A stretch of 64,000 nucleotides of DNA from Thelonectria olida (taxonomy: Eukaryota > Ascomycota > Sordariomycetes > Hypocreales > Nectriaceae), in assembly GCA_020736575.1 (NCBI GenBank), contig JAGPYM010000018.1:310001-374000 (forward strand). The letters run 5' to 3'. Positions 12,228 through 22,223 of this stretch are shown one piece after another; the first letter of the stretch is position 1, and every line of letters starts with the position of its first letter. The position numbers and the translations under genes are program-made. Below the pieces are notes generated by a model. It was not told where the DNA came from. It saw nothing but the letters and a program-made list of their open reading frames with translations, and did not search any database.

Positions 12228-13187
12228 ATGAGCATCATCTCAACCCAAGTCTCTGAATGGGGCTCTCCCCCAAAAGTCGTCAAGATCTCTCCCCCGGCCG
12301 CTCCATCGGACGATTCCACCATCCAGATCCGCGTCCTCGCAACCGGTCTGCACCAGCTGGTGAAGCTCCGCGCCGCTGGCAAGCACTACACCTCGGGACC
12401 TCTGCCTCACACGCCCGGCGTCGACGGCACAGGCGTCGACGTCAAGACGGGCAAGCTCGTATACTTCAGCACCTTGGGCGACCTGGGCGCAGGCAGCTTT
12501 AGCGAAATCGTCAATGTACCCCGCGAGCACACGACCGAGATTCCCGAGGGCGTGGATCCCGTGCAGGCGGCCGGGCTGATGAACCCCGTCATGAGCGGGT
12601 GGATGGCGCTGAGGAAGAGGGTCGACTTTGTGAAGAATGGGGAGAAGAAGGAGTGGACCTGTTTCATTCTCGGCGTGACAAGTGCCAGCGGGAAGATTGC
12701 CATCAAGGTGGCCCGCATGCTCGGAGCGACTCGCATCGTCGGTGCTGCGCGCAACGAGGCTGCGCTCAAGGCATTGGGGATTGACGATTATGTCGTGTTG
12801 AAGGACACGCCGACGGAGACGGATTTCACGGCGGCAGCGGAAGCAGACGTTGTGCTCGACTACCTGTACGGGCCCTGGATCAATGCATTCCTCAGCTCCC
12901 CAACGACCAAGACGGCGACGACGCCCCTGACGTGGGTGCAGATCGGGTCGCTGGCGGGCATGGACGGGTCGGTGCCGGCGGCGGGTCTGCGGTCGCGGGA
13001 CGTGACGGTGCGGGGCTCGGGGCCGGGGGCGTGGAGCGTGGGCGAGCTGAGCTTGGAGCAGGCGGGGATGCTGGGGGTGTTGGTGGGCGTCAAGGAGGCG
13101 GATGTGAGGGAGGTGAGGATTGAGGACGTCGAGGCCGAGTGGGAGAAGGGTGGGAAGGGGAGGGTTGTGTTTGTTTTTGGAAAGTGA
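12228..13187 (+). CDS. Medium-chain dehydrogenase/reductase, quinone-oxidoreductase-like
   Basis: Single exon, 319 aa, a usual length for zinc-free MDR enzymes. The N-terminal GroES-like half carries the HTPGVDGTG substrate-domain signature. A Rossmann NAD(P)-binding region follows, with a glycine-containing turn in GVTSASGKIAIK and an acidic/Asp-rich second half. Catalytic zinc cysteines are not apparent, so it probably reduces quinones, enones or similar substrates with NAD(P)H in the cytosol. ATG 12228 is chosen over the in-frame ATG at 12114 because it has an AAAATGA context and sits about 100 nt downstream of the probable start site set by the TATA box. Substrate and pathway are unknown, and the neighbours do not form an obvious cluster with it. 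Confidence 0.85.
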   Translation: MSIISTQVSEWGSPPKVVKISPPAAPSDDSTIQIRVLATGLHQLVKLRAAGKHYTSGPLPHTPGVDGTGVDVKTGKLVYFSTLGDLGAGSFSEIVNVPREHTTEIPEGVDPVQAAGLMNPVMSGWMALRKRVDFVKNGEKKEWTCFILGVTSASGKIAIKVARMLGATRIVGAARNEAALKALGIDDYVVLKDTPTETDFTAAAEADVVLDYLYGPWINAFLSSPTTKTATTPLTWVQIGSLAGMDGSVPAAGLRSRDVTVRGSGPGAWSVGELSLEQAGMLGVLVGVKEADVREVRIEDVEAEWEKGGKGRVVFVFGK

Positions 13188-14374
13188 CTGAGGGAAAGGC
13201 TGTGATGGGATAGCTATTACCGCGGAGATGATTCTCTAGGTTATTACGAATATGAAAGTTATTTTAGAATGTTCAATTAAGTGAGACATGGGCATTGAAT
13301 CATGCCTAAAGATTGGTCGAGCTGTGCGGTCCGTAACGTCGTAGCCAGTCGACTTCCACGCACATCGCTAGGATTGACAACGACGTCACCAACCAAGACC
13401 ACCTCCGATCTCGCTAGCCCACCTTCATCAGAGATCTGGACGGCACCTTGACAACTTAATCCTAGCACGGGGCGTAACACGGGAAAAGAGGCTGGGGTTG
13501 GACGTTTGGGAATCTGGGGAATCAGCATCGCTTTTATGTGGGAGCCTAGCCCAGCCCAGACTCCAGAGAGCTGCAGGGCGAGGCGAGCGTGGGGCAGATG
13601 ATGTCAATTGATGAGCGACGAGGAAGATATACCGACCGATTATTGGCACATCTTCAACTCTTTTTGTTGTTCTTCTCGATGCCTTGGGAGATGGCCACTG
13701 ACCTAGTTGAAGCCGTCGTTGAATACTCGTACACGATCGAGGGTATGGAAGGCTAAATCGGGTACCTTACATGATATGAGGTTCTGCTTCCCGTATTCAT
13801 GATAAAACAAGTCAGACTCGGGAGGGCATTCTGTGCGATGGAGAATTGAGGCTGCCTGGGATACGATGCGTAGGTTGCGTTTAAGGCTGTTTCTATTTTT
13901 GTGTTGCAGGTATCTCGATGTTTTGAGAGGCTGAAACCCCTTGCTGTGATGGAGCCTCTGACACGAGGCATCCTAGCGCTGGCTTTGTTCAGCGAGTCAG
14001 GAAAGAAACCTGAAGAGTTCGGAGCGACATACGATAGGGCTGCGTCCTGAGGATATCTGGCCTAATTACGCGGCTCAGTATTGGGTATTATTAGATAACT
14101 TGATCAGGTACAAATACTCTCTTCGAACGAACAAGATGGTCTTGTGACAAGCAGACTGTCCACCGATTATCTCGACGACGAGGAAGTTACTACTTTCAAT
14201 TCCTCCAACTTCTCCGCTGCTGGCCGGAAACTAGCGGGCAATTAATCGAATTAGAGGACTGGACCTAGTCGCCTGCTGTCCAGCGGCGTCGTGAGGCACA
14301 CTGTGCACAGCCACCACAGTTTCAACTGAGATATACAGTACGAACAACTCAAGATCTCCAATTGTCCACTGTGT
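13188..14374. other. Intergenic; no gene seen
   Basis: Contains only short unrelated open frames. No tRNA, repeat family or credible spliced gene was recognised. Confidence 0.5.
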
Positions 14375-15148
14375 TTGGGACATTGCAACTCTCCCCGGCC
14401 TCCAGCTCGCTCATTCCTCCTCCCACCCTTTCGCTCTCTCTACACACCTCTATACGCACGCTGCTTACGAGTCATCCTCTTTGATCCCTGTGCAACAACG
14501 GCACTCCTATCCATTTGTTTGGCAGCAATTCCTTTCCTACAGCTCAGTCCTGGGAGCACTGGAACGGCCAAGACGCAGACTCCAGTCCTACGCCCCGGTT
14601 TTAGGGCCGTCCCACGTCCCCCGTCCACCCCCGGACCCAAAACTCGAGCCCACTCCGCCCGCTGCAGGTTCTAGACGCTCGACGCAAAGGCACCCCAGGC
14701 GCTGGCTGGCACTGCGGCACTGTATTCCTACACCTCGACGACAATAGCCGAAGCCCGACCTGTCCATCCACTGATCTGGACTAGGACTTTCCTGCCACAC
14801 CACCTGTCACTCTCACAAGTTCTCCCCCCTTCGACCTCTCCTGTCGATTCCCTCTGATCTCGACGACTTCGACCTCGCTTCTCGCCAGTAGAAATCCGTA
14901 CCCCACGGACTCTTCCATTGTGACTTGTCTGAGCTGCGCACGCCAAGACGTCATCCTCCCCTTCCTCCGTCCCGCCGCGCTGCCGCCCGCCACCCCAACT
15001 ACGCCCACCACGATTCGCGCAACCGCAAATACGACTGCTTAGCTTGCTCGCACGGCTGCCCTCGTTCTATCGAGGGGCCTCGCATTCCCGCCGTGGCTAT
15101 CATGAAGGAGCCTAGTCTTGACGCTGAAGCTGTGTTCATCACGGCCTG
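14375..15148 (+). promoter_or_regulatory. CT-rich leader of the BTB-like gene
   Basis: Pyrimidine-rich stretch with CCTCC/CTCTC tracts directly upstream of the BTB-like coding region. It contains the uORF at 15102-15149. Confidence 0.5.
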
Positions 15149-15149
15149 A
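15102..15149 (+). other. uORF whose stop overlaps the next ATG (TGATG)
   Basis: A 15-codon frame (MKEPSLDAEAVFITA) ends with TGA at 15147-15149. The A of that stop is the first base of the next ATG (15149), the geometry of stop/restart overlap. Whether the main protein starts at 15149 or 15230 decides how direct the coupling is. Confidence 0.5.
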
Positions 15150-18100
15150 TGCCGTCTCGTAAAGTCACCGATTCTACCCACCTCGAGTACCGCGACAATC
15201 CCCACCACAACACTTCCCTAAGGTCCGACATGGTTCAGAAGAGCACTTCCGAGACTGCCGGTGCGTCGACTCCAAGATGGCGCTTCGGCTCTGCACTGCG
15301 CAAGATTGGAAGCATCTCCGTTGCCAAGGACGATAAGTGGTCTGTATGTGAACGCCATGGCTCGCATGTCCTGTCGAACGGTTAACTGACTGATGATAGA
15401 GCAAACTCCACCCTACTCCTTCGGAAACGGAGAACGAATCCCTCCACCCCAAGTCGCCCGACTCCCACGCAAATGTATCCCTCGAGAATTCCGAATCCAG
15501 CATTCGGCAGCTCCAGGCCATCGTTCAGCGCATGCGCACCGGCCCTGCCAGTCCTCACCACGTCGACGCTGCATACAAAGAGCTCGTCAAAGTCAAGGAC
15601 CAGTGTTCTAGTCTATGCCGCCTTATTCTTCAAGATGCTCTTCGCAAAAATCGGGATCCAACGGCCAGTTCCGAGGCCCTCCGGCGCCGAGACTCATCGA
15701 TCGAGGCCCCTCGCAGCCCTGGAGCCATTTTTGACACCAGGAGTTCGTTTAGTGGAAGAAGTCTTGCTGAAGTTGTGTCCGGAAGCGCCACGAAAGAACC
15801 CCTGAATAATGACGCCTGGCTCAATGCCATTCGTGATTGGAAGACGTACCTCGAAGCCTTGACTGAGGCTTTCATGATTAGTCTCGCCGATACGTATCGG
15901 AGCTATGAGCGTGATGCCACCCAGGAGATGATTGATGCCCTTTTTGCAAGCAAACGCTTCCGCAAGGAAGCTGTCTCTCGAATGCGCAATGCAAGCGTGA
16001 CTCGGGTTATGTCGGCAGACCCTCAATTTGTACGTCCTGCCATGACATGTGAAATTTGTGTTACTGACTTGGACTTTGTAGTTTCCCAGATACGAGATAC
16101 GCTTTCGCAATTTCGAAAGGGTGAAGCAGGAGTTGCTGGAGATTCGACAGCTACTGCAAGCTGGTGAGTCGGGCATCTCTCCTGATCGCACCCTTGAGGA
16201 ATTTCCTATTGCTCCTCGTGGCGACGCCATTCTCGAATTCGCCAACATTTCTCCCGAGTCATCACCCAACGATCCTGCACTTCGATTCCGGGTTTCATCT
16301 CACATGCTGAGCGAGACATCTCCAATCTTTGCCCGCATGTTTTCAGGCCGTTCCAGCAGTCTCCGACTTTATGACGACGAGGATATTTTGGCCCAACTGC
16401 CAGCTCCCCCTACGAAATATATCTGCAAGGATGGTACGGAGGCGAGACTCTATCGTATGCCTCAGCGAGAGTTGAATCGACAGAGCGCTCTGGAGATTCT
16501 GCTCCACGCTGCCCACATGCACAATGAAAGGGTTCCTCGCGAAGTCACTTTTGAGCAGTTTGTAGCGATTGCCGAATGCTGTATGAGGTACAAGAGTACA
16601 TCGCCGCTGGAACTGATCGTTGAGCATCGGTGGTTACCGCAATGGATGCACAAGGGTGCGGATGATATGCCTGACGGCCTCTTGGTCATTAGTTATGCTT
16701 TTGGTCTCAGGCAGCTCTTTTCTCGGATGTCCAAGACTGCTATTCTCAATCTCGTCGATGAGAAGGAGCTTCAGACCAAGCCTTGGCCGCAGAAGATCAA
16801 GGACAAGGTATGGGCCGTCAGATGTGCAAAGGTTGCTCAGGTACATGCGTGCTGCGTCAGCACCGCCCAGGAATACCTCCGTCCTCCGAGTGGTACTCCG
16901 ACCGAGGAACTTGAGGCTTTACCCGTGTCTGATCCTCGGAGCGCTGCTAACGCGACTGTTACACCCCTCACCAGCATACCAAGGTGCCCAAAGGGCAGCC
17001 ACTGGTGTGACGCGACAAATCTTGGATGGTTGATGCTGGTATACAATGAGATGAACCTATTACCCCATCTCATGCGACCTAATGTCCTATGTCACATGCC
17101 AGAAACACAAGCCCCAAAGCGAAGCTTGGCCCAAATCGTGGATACTCTCAGGAGGATACCTACCGCACCAACTCCTGTTCACCGGGGTGTCTGCGATCCC
17201 AGCCCGACATTCCGGTCTGCTATCAACGATATTTACAATAGCGTGTTGGGACTGACACTCTTTGACATAAGCGGCAAGAGCCACGGCTGGGCATTGTCAA
17301 AGCACCGAGAAGGCGAGCCACAGACTCAGCTCAACAAGGGTCTCGGGCGCATGGCTGCTGCTGACAAGACTTACACGGTGGCAACAGAGTTTCCTGAGAG
17401 CATTCGGCTGCGAATCATGTGCGAAATTAACGAGCTTGATAACTTGCATGCTGCAGCTATGACCAGCAGAGCGTGGTACGAAACGTACAAGAAGCACGAA
17501 CTGTTCTTGATGCGCAATATTCTCCGCAGAAATCGAGGGCAAGCTGGGGCGTCGCGGCAACCGCTGCCGTTGAGTGTCACGAATGCTGAAGAGAAAGTAC
17601 TGAAGGAGGAATCTGATGTGATGAAGACAACCCCTGGCGATGTGGCAGACGGTGTGACTCTTCACAGCGACGATGATGATGACGATGCCGATGTTGACTA
17701 CTCGGACTTGGATGATGACGTTAGCCTTTATTCAGCCATGACGCCGTCCGTGGATCGCTCGGGTCGGGACTCGCTTTTACGCGGCCCGGATCGTCGCCGA
17801 TCGTCAAATGTTGCGCCAATACGCACCGAAATCCGGCGACGATCCTCAGAGACGTCGACGGCACGGTCCACCAGCGTGGGCTCACCGACTACACCGCGTC
17901 AAACAGCCGCAGACCAGGGTTCACCGACAACAGCGGTTTCGCCGACAAAACACACCATCATTGCCAAGACAGAGGAAATCGACGAGCCCCCTCTGACGGA
18001 GGAGGAAGCTCGCAGAATTCTATGGCCTGACGAGGCAATCGAAGCAGTTGAATCACCCATCACCGGACCTCCCATTGGTGTCGAAGGGCTGCGGGAGAAG

Positions 18101-18253
18101 TTCCGGGTTGGTGACCTCTCGCTAGCCGAGGGCCTTGAGGACAAGACGTTGGTTCCAACGGGGGAGAAGCAGTTACGGAGCGAGCATGACAGACGAGTCG
18201 GCTTGCTAAAGGGCAAAGGAGACGACTCCGAAGAGAGCGGCAAGGGCAAATAA
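15149..18253 (+). CDS. BTB/POZ-like domain protein with F-box-like segment
   Basis: Proposed exons are 15149-15343, 15400-16029 and 16082-18253 (998 aa). Donors are GTATGT and GTACGT; acceptors are GATAG and TGTAG; both introns are phase 0. Residues about 330-480 resemble a BTB/POZ fold: a FRVSSHMLSETSPIFARMF core of the kind used to recruit cullin-3 or to dimerise, followed by helices. A shorter F-box-like helix pair occurs near residues 712-760 (ESIRLRIMCEINELDNL). An Asp-rich run follows near residue 807, then a Ser/Thr/Arg-rich low-complexity region. A role as a ubiquitin-ligase adaptor or scaffold is inference. The alternative start at ATG 15230 removes 27 residues and has a better Kozak context (GACATGG); the clearly conserved-looking part begins after it (TPRWRFGSALRKIGS). 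Confidence 0.78.
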
Positions 18254-18773
18254 TTGTACAGACTACATTTCACGGCGTCACATGTGTTGAATAATTTGAC
18301 GAATGAGCAAGCTTTGGACAGAGAATCTTCTGTACAGACGAGCATAACGGATGGGGTGAGGAAGAGATGGAAAGATCTGTATAGGCGGCGGGGTGATACC
18401 CATGGCGCGAGGGACTGCAACTGGAATGGATCATGAATGAAATCATCTTGGGTTGGATTAGCAGGCGTTATATAGCGAAGTTATACGGTAATGAGGACAA
18501 TCATTGATGAATAAGACCAGTGGCGGGTTGGAGAGCGGGAGTCGATGTGACACCTGAATTTAACGTTATAGGTTCGGTTTGCGTGGTTGAACGACCCTCG
18601 AACCTCCAAGTGCCTTACGGGGGACATACAAGCAAGCAGGTAGACAGACGGACTTTGCATCAAATTGAACTGCACAAGTTCTCATTCTGGTGGAAAGGAA
18701 CTGGGTAAGGGTGTATAAGTAGTGAATCTCGGGAGTTTGCCGAAACAAGCCCTTGTGGGGAAGCTGATATTCA
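18254..18773. other. Intergenic between BTB-like gene and tRNA
   Basis: No coding signal. Probably holds the 3' UTR of the upstream gene and the 5' flank of the tRNA gene. Confidence 0.5.
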
Positions 18774-18866
18774 GCCCCCGTGGTGTAGTGGTTAGCGCGT
18801 GGCTCTTATATTTTCAGAATGACTGGAGATATGCCAAGATCGCCAGTTCGATCCTGGCCGGGGGCA
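18774..18866 (+). tRNA. tRNA-Ile (anticodon TAT) with a 20-nt intron
   Basis: A full cloverleaf can be drawn. Acceptor stem 18774-18780 pairs with 18859-18865, discriminator A 18866. D arm is GTGT/GCGC with loop AGTGGTTA. T stem GCCAG/CTGGC encloses loop TTCGATC, and the variable loop is AGATC. The anticodon TAT is at 18807-18809, preceded by C-T and followed by A. A 20-nt intron (18811-18830) sits at the canonical position after base 37. Anticodon stem TGGCT/TGCCA has a T-T mismatch next to the loop (18804 and 18832). The internal A box (TGGTGTAGTGG) and B box (AGTTCGATCC) are present. It decodes the rare AUA isoleucine codon. The mature tail CCA happens to follow in the genome (18866 onward reads ACCA). 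Confidence 0.93.
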
Positions 18867-18872
18867 CCATAC

Positions 18873-18879
18873 TTTTTTT
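18873..18879 (+). terminator. RNA polymerase III T-run terminator
   Basis: Seven T residues start six bases after the discriminator base. A second seven-T run follows at about 18884-18890. Confidence 0.85.
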
Positions 18880-19497
18880 GCCCTTTTTTTGCCTCGCTTC
18901 TGTCTCATCATACTCAGTGTTAATAATACTACTGCGTGAGTGAATCCAATTGTCTTGGGAACTGTACATTCTTCTTGAATTTTTCGTGAGGCCGGGCGCG
19001 AGCTAGCAACTTTTAACTGCTCTGTCGCATTGTGCTGCACTCAAAACCACCACCAATGGAGGAGGGAATTCCGTCCCGCTTCTATTTACACCTCGTCGCA
19101 TGTATATGAAAGGTCAACCAATACGGACGATTGACTGCATGAGATATCTACCTTGGCAGGTAATATCCAATCGTCTTCCACTATTTTAGACCGTTTTTGC
19201 TTTCCATGCTTCTTTCCCTGCGCCTGTAACCATTTGTCCCCAGGAAACAGACAATTTATTTTCCATAGTGACTATTAGAAGCAACGTCTTCGTACCAAGC
19301 GAGTATGAGAACCATGACTCTAGGATACTCGTGTAAAGAAGGTGAGAATGCCGGAATAAATGAATCCGCATATTATTCCGAAATGTATCTCCCTCTCCAT
19401 CTCCTCGTATACATAAATACCTTCCTTGTTGGGTTACTCGACAAGTCGTTATCTCCGTCCGCTTACAACACCATCACCACCCCCCCGCGCCAGAGAT
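18880..19497. other. Intergenic before the GFA gene
   Basis: No gene seen. Probably the promoter and leader of the gene at 19498. Confidence 0.5.
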
Positions 19498-20502
19498 ATG
19501 GCCGCGCAGATATATCATGGCAACTGCCATTGCGGTCGTTACCGCTTCGAAGTCTCGGTCCCTAATGTTAAAGATGTGACTGCGTGCACTTGTAGTCTTT
19601 GCGCAAAGAAGGGCTACTTGTGGCTCATTGTGCCGCCGGGGGCGTTCACAGTGGTGAGGGATGATGGGTGTATGACCGAATACGAATCTGGAACAATGAA
19701 AGACAAGGTACAGTACGGTTATTCTCCATGTATTGGTGCGAAATACTGATATGAATCGTAGTTTTGTAATCATTGCGGTACTGGCGTGGTTGCTGATCAT
19801 GTCGTTGGTCCACTGCGTGGCCAGTTTGGCATCAATGTGCGAGCGCTTCGAGAGATAAACCCATTTCAGTTGGAGTAAGCCTCGAACTCGGGCTTTCAAT
19901 TTTCGACTGTGATTTGAGTGGCTGACTGTCGTCCAGGTCATATATCAAGACAGTCGAAACAGAGGATCAGCGAGTGACTCAACCTATCCAGGGGGGGCTC
20001 TCCGCGTCGCCTGCAATGCATGTTGGCTCATGTCATTGCCAGAGAGTCCAGATAGAGCTACTAGTATCTATCAAGGATCAAGAGATCAAGGAAGATAACT
20101 GCAGCTCGTGCGTGAGAGTACGCCCACCCCCATGTTCCCAACAGTCTCTGCGTGTTCTAGGTTAACTCTCCACAGATTGGATACGTCGGGGTTTATCCAA
20201 CCAAAGACCAAGTCAGGATCCACAGAAGGGAGCACACGTTTGAATACCTTTACGGACGCAAGTTTAGCGGAAGCACCTTTTGCTCGACGTGCGGTGTGCA
20301 CGTCTTTAGCAACGTCTACGGCCCTCCGTTGTCCGTGTTTGACAAGGTGCCGCCGGAAAGACGCGAGCAGGTCATGGCGGTGTATCGGAAGAATATGGAC
20401 ATACAGCCGGTGAATGTGCGGGCGCTGGATGGTGTTGATTTGAGAGGTCTTGAAGTTCAACGGTCGGATGAGGGAACGGAGGGGTATGAGCTTGATGATT
20501 AA
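19498..20502 (+). CDS. Tandem GFA (glutathione-dependent formaldehyde-activating/CENP-V) domain protein
   Basis: Proposed exons are 19498-19707, 19762-19874, 19937-20111 and 20176-20502 (274 aa). Every junction restores an uninterrupted frame. The protein has two zinc-binding GFA modules. The first (residues about 5-110) has GNCHCG, CTCSLC and, across intron 1, FCNHCG. The second (about 130-240) has GSCHCQ, NCSSC directly at the exon 3/4 junction, and FCSTCGVHVF. These are the expected Cys pairs of the zinc-binding Mss4-like fold. The family includes S-hydroxymethyl-glutathione synthase, but most fungal members have no tested activity, so formaldehyde chemistry is only a family-level guess. 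The gene is convergent with the oxygenase 100 bp downstream. Confidence 0.88.
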
Positions 20503-20602
20503 ACAGAAAGGCACGTATCAAGGTGTTGTGTTATGCAACAATTTGCATTCGAAGGTTTGACGCGACAGGGCCATATACTGTGAGTCTCTGAACGCTGTAT
20601 CT

Positions 20603-21784
20603 CTAAGAAGTCGAAGCGGCTGCTTCAGCTGTAGACAACTCCCCCGCGGCCCTGTCCTGAGACGTCCCATACGTATCAGCGTACCTCGCCGCAATCCACT
20701 CCCCAACAGTCACAGGAGGATACTTGACTCGACCGTCTTCCCCCTCAAAGCACTTGACGAGGAAGTCCGGGTTTCCGCAGAAGAAAAAGGGGATGCTGTA
20801 TCGCTCCCGGCCCGACTTGTTGATGACGCGGTGCAGGTTGGACAGGTAGCGGTCGTTGGTCCAGCGCATCATGAGGTTGCCCAGGTTGACGACGAGGGCG
20901 CCGCGCGTGGGCGCCACGTCTGTCCACTGCGAGCCGGCGCGATCCCAGACTTGCAGCCCGCCGACTGTGTCTTGGAGGAGGATTGTGAGGGCGCCGAAGT
21001 CGGTGTGCGCGCCGATACCTAGAAGAGTGTCAGGGCTAGACCATGGAGGGCCTTTCTCGAAGGCAAATGTTCTTGTGGTTGCATACCTCGCTCCCACTCG
21101 GACGCGTCAGGGGCCTGAGGAGGGTAGTGCAGCAGCCGCAGGGTGGCAATGGGCGTGTCGACAAAGTCCGAGACCCAGTCGTCGTCGATGTCGAGAGTCT
21201 CGCAGATGAGGCGAAGCAGCGTCTCGGCGAGCTCAAGCATGGCGTCAAAGTACTGGTCGATGACTCGCCGAAACTCGACGGCATCGTCGACGTCACTGGG
21301 ATACTTGTTCGGACCCAGGTTGAACTTTTTAGCGGCGACTTTGGGATGATCGAGGGGGAGATGCTGTCCGAAGTAGTACCCTTCTTTCAGGTCGCCGTCT
21401 GTCTTCTTTTCAAAGTTTTGGGCTCGGAGATGCTCGTAGCCGCGGTTGAAGCCGCCGATGTCTGGCTGAGTTAATGGGTGGCACGCAATAGTTGGACGGA
21501 TAAAACGTACTCTTGTCATATTTCTCCTTGGCTTCAAGAGGCAGTGAGAAGAAAGACTCGCTTTGTTTGAGTGCTTGGTCGAGGAGAGACTGGGGGATGC
21601 CGTGGCCGGTGAGCTGGAAGAAGCCGTGGCTCTCGCAGGCCGACTTTATTTGTCGCACGAGAGCCTGCTTTGCTGCTTTGCTTGGCCCGGAAGCAGCTTT
21701 TTAGGTGTTATGATCAAGTTCCGGGTGGTTTGTAGTAGGATTGTGTTGGAACATACCGGACAAGCTGATGCTTGGAATAGGCAT
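20603..21784 (-). CDS. 2-oxoglutarate/Fe(II)-dependent oxygenase (isopenicillin N synthase-like)
   Basis: Proposed exons (reverse strand) are 21784-21757, 21696-21511, 21461-21087 and 21018-20603 (334 aa, usual for the family). The first exon is short (28 nt) and encodes MPIPSISLS. The N-terminal DIOX_N region follows (ESHGFFQLTGHGIP). The C-terminal double-stranded beta-helix core carries the iron facial triad H201-x-D203 (GAHTDFG) and H259 (NLHRVIN), and the 2-oxoglutarate-binding R269-x-S271. The fold is complete, so the enzyme should hydroxylate, desaturate or cyclise a small molecule in the cytosol; substrate is unknown. It is transcribed divergently from the Zn2Cys6 regulator across 439 bp, with a TATA box and two 13-bp repeats upstream, so pathway-specific control is plausible. 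No PKS, NRPS or terpene gene is nearby. Confidence 0.9.
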
Positions 21785-21870
21785 TGTTCAGATGAGATGG
21801 ACGATGCAGGTGGGTGTTTTTGAGATGACTTAGAAACTGCCACCTTAGATATAGGAGAAGAAGGGTTGGT

Positions 21871-21877
21871 CTTTATA
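21871..21877 (-). promoter_or_regulatory. TATA box of the oxygenase gene
   Basis: Read on the - strand as GCATATAAAG, about 90 nt upstream of the oxygenase ATG at 21784. No comparable box was noted for the divergent regulator. Confidence 0.55.
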
Positions 21878-21935
21878 TGCGTATGTTGATGAGTTAAGCA
21901 GCGGGTGGCTTGTTGTCGACAAGCTTATCAGCTCT

Positions 21936-21981
21936 CCCGCGGCCGAGACGCAACCATCTCACCCGATGCCCGCGGCCGAGA
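21936..21981. promoter_or_regulatory. Paired 13-bp repeat in the bidirectional oxygenase/regulator promoter
   Basis: CCCGCGGCCGAGA occurs identically at 21936-21948 and 21969-21981, 33 bp apart start to start, i.e. about three helical turns, on the same DNA face. Each copy contains the palindromes CCGCGG and CGGCCG, the latter being two inverted CGG half-sites with no spacer. Zn2Cys6 proteins bind CGG half-sites. The pair lies 60-110 bp upstream of the oxygenase TATA box and about 240 bp from the regulator's ATG. Confidence 0.55.
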
Positions 21982-22223
21982 TTTGGGTGCCACGGACAAT
22001 GCGAGGCTTGCCGACTATAATTACGGACAATTAAACGCGATTTCTGTGCATCGTAGTCGAGAGATAGCTTCATCCACTGTCGACTTGAGAATGCCGCCAA
22101 CTCGTTCGGACAGCGCCGATGGCCGATGCACGTCCGATAAGATGCGCACCTCGATCAACTTGAGGTCGAGGACACTCAAACCATCCTCTGTCACAAGGTT
22201 CTATTCTCCCATCAGCTCTGCCA

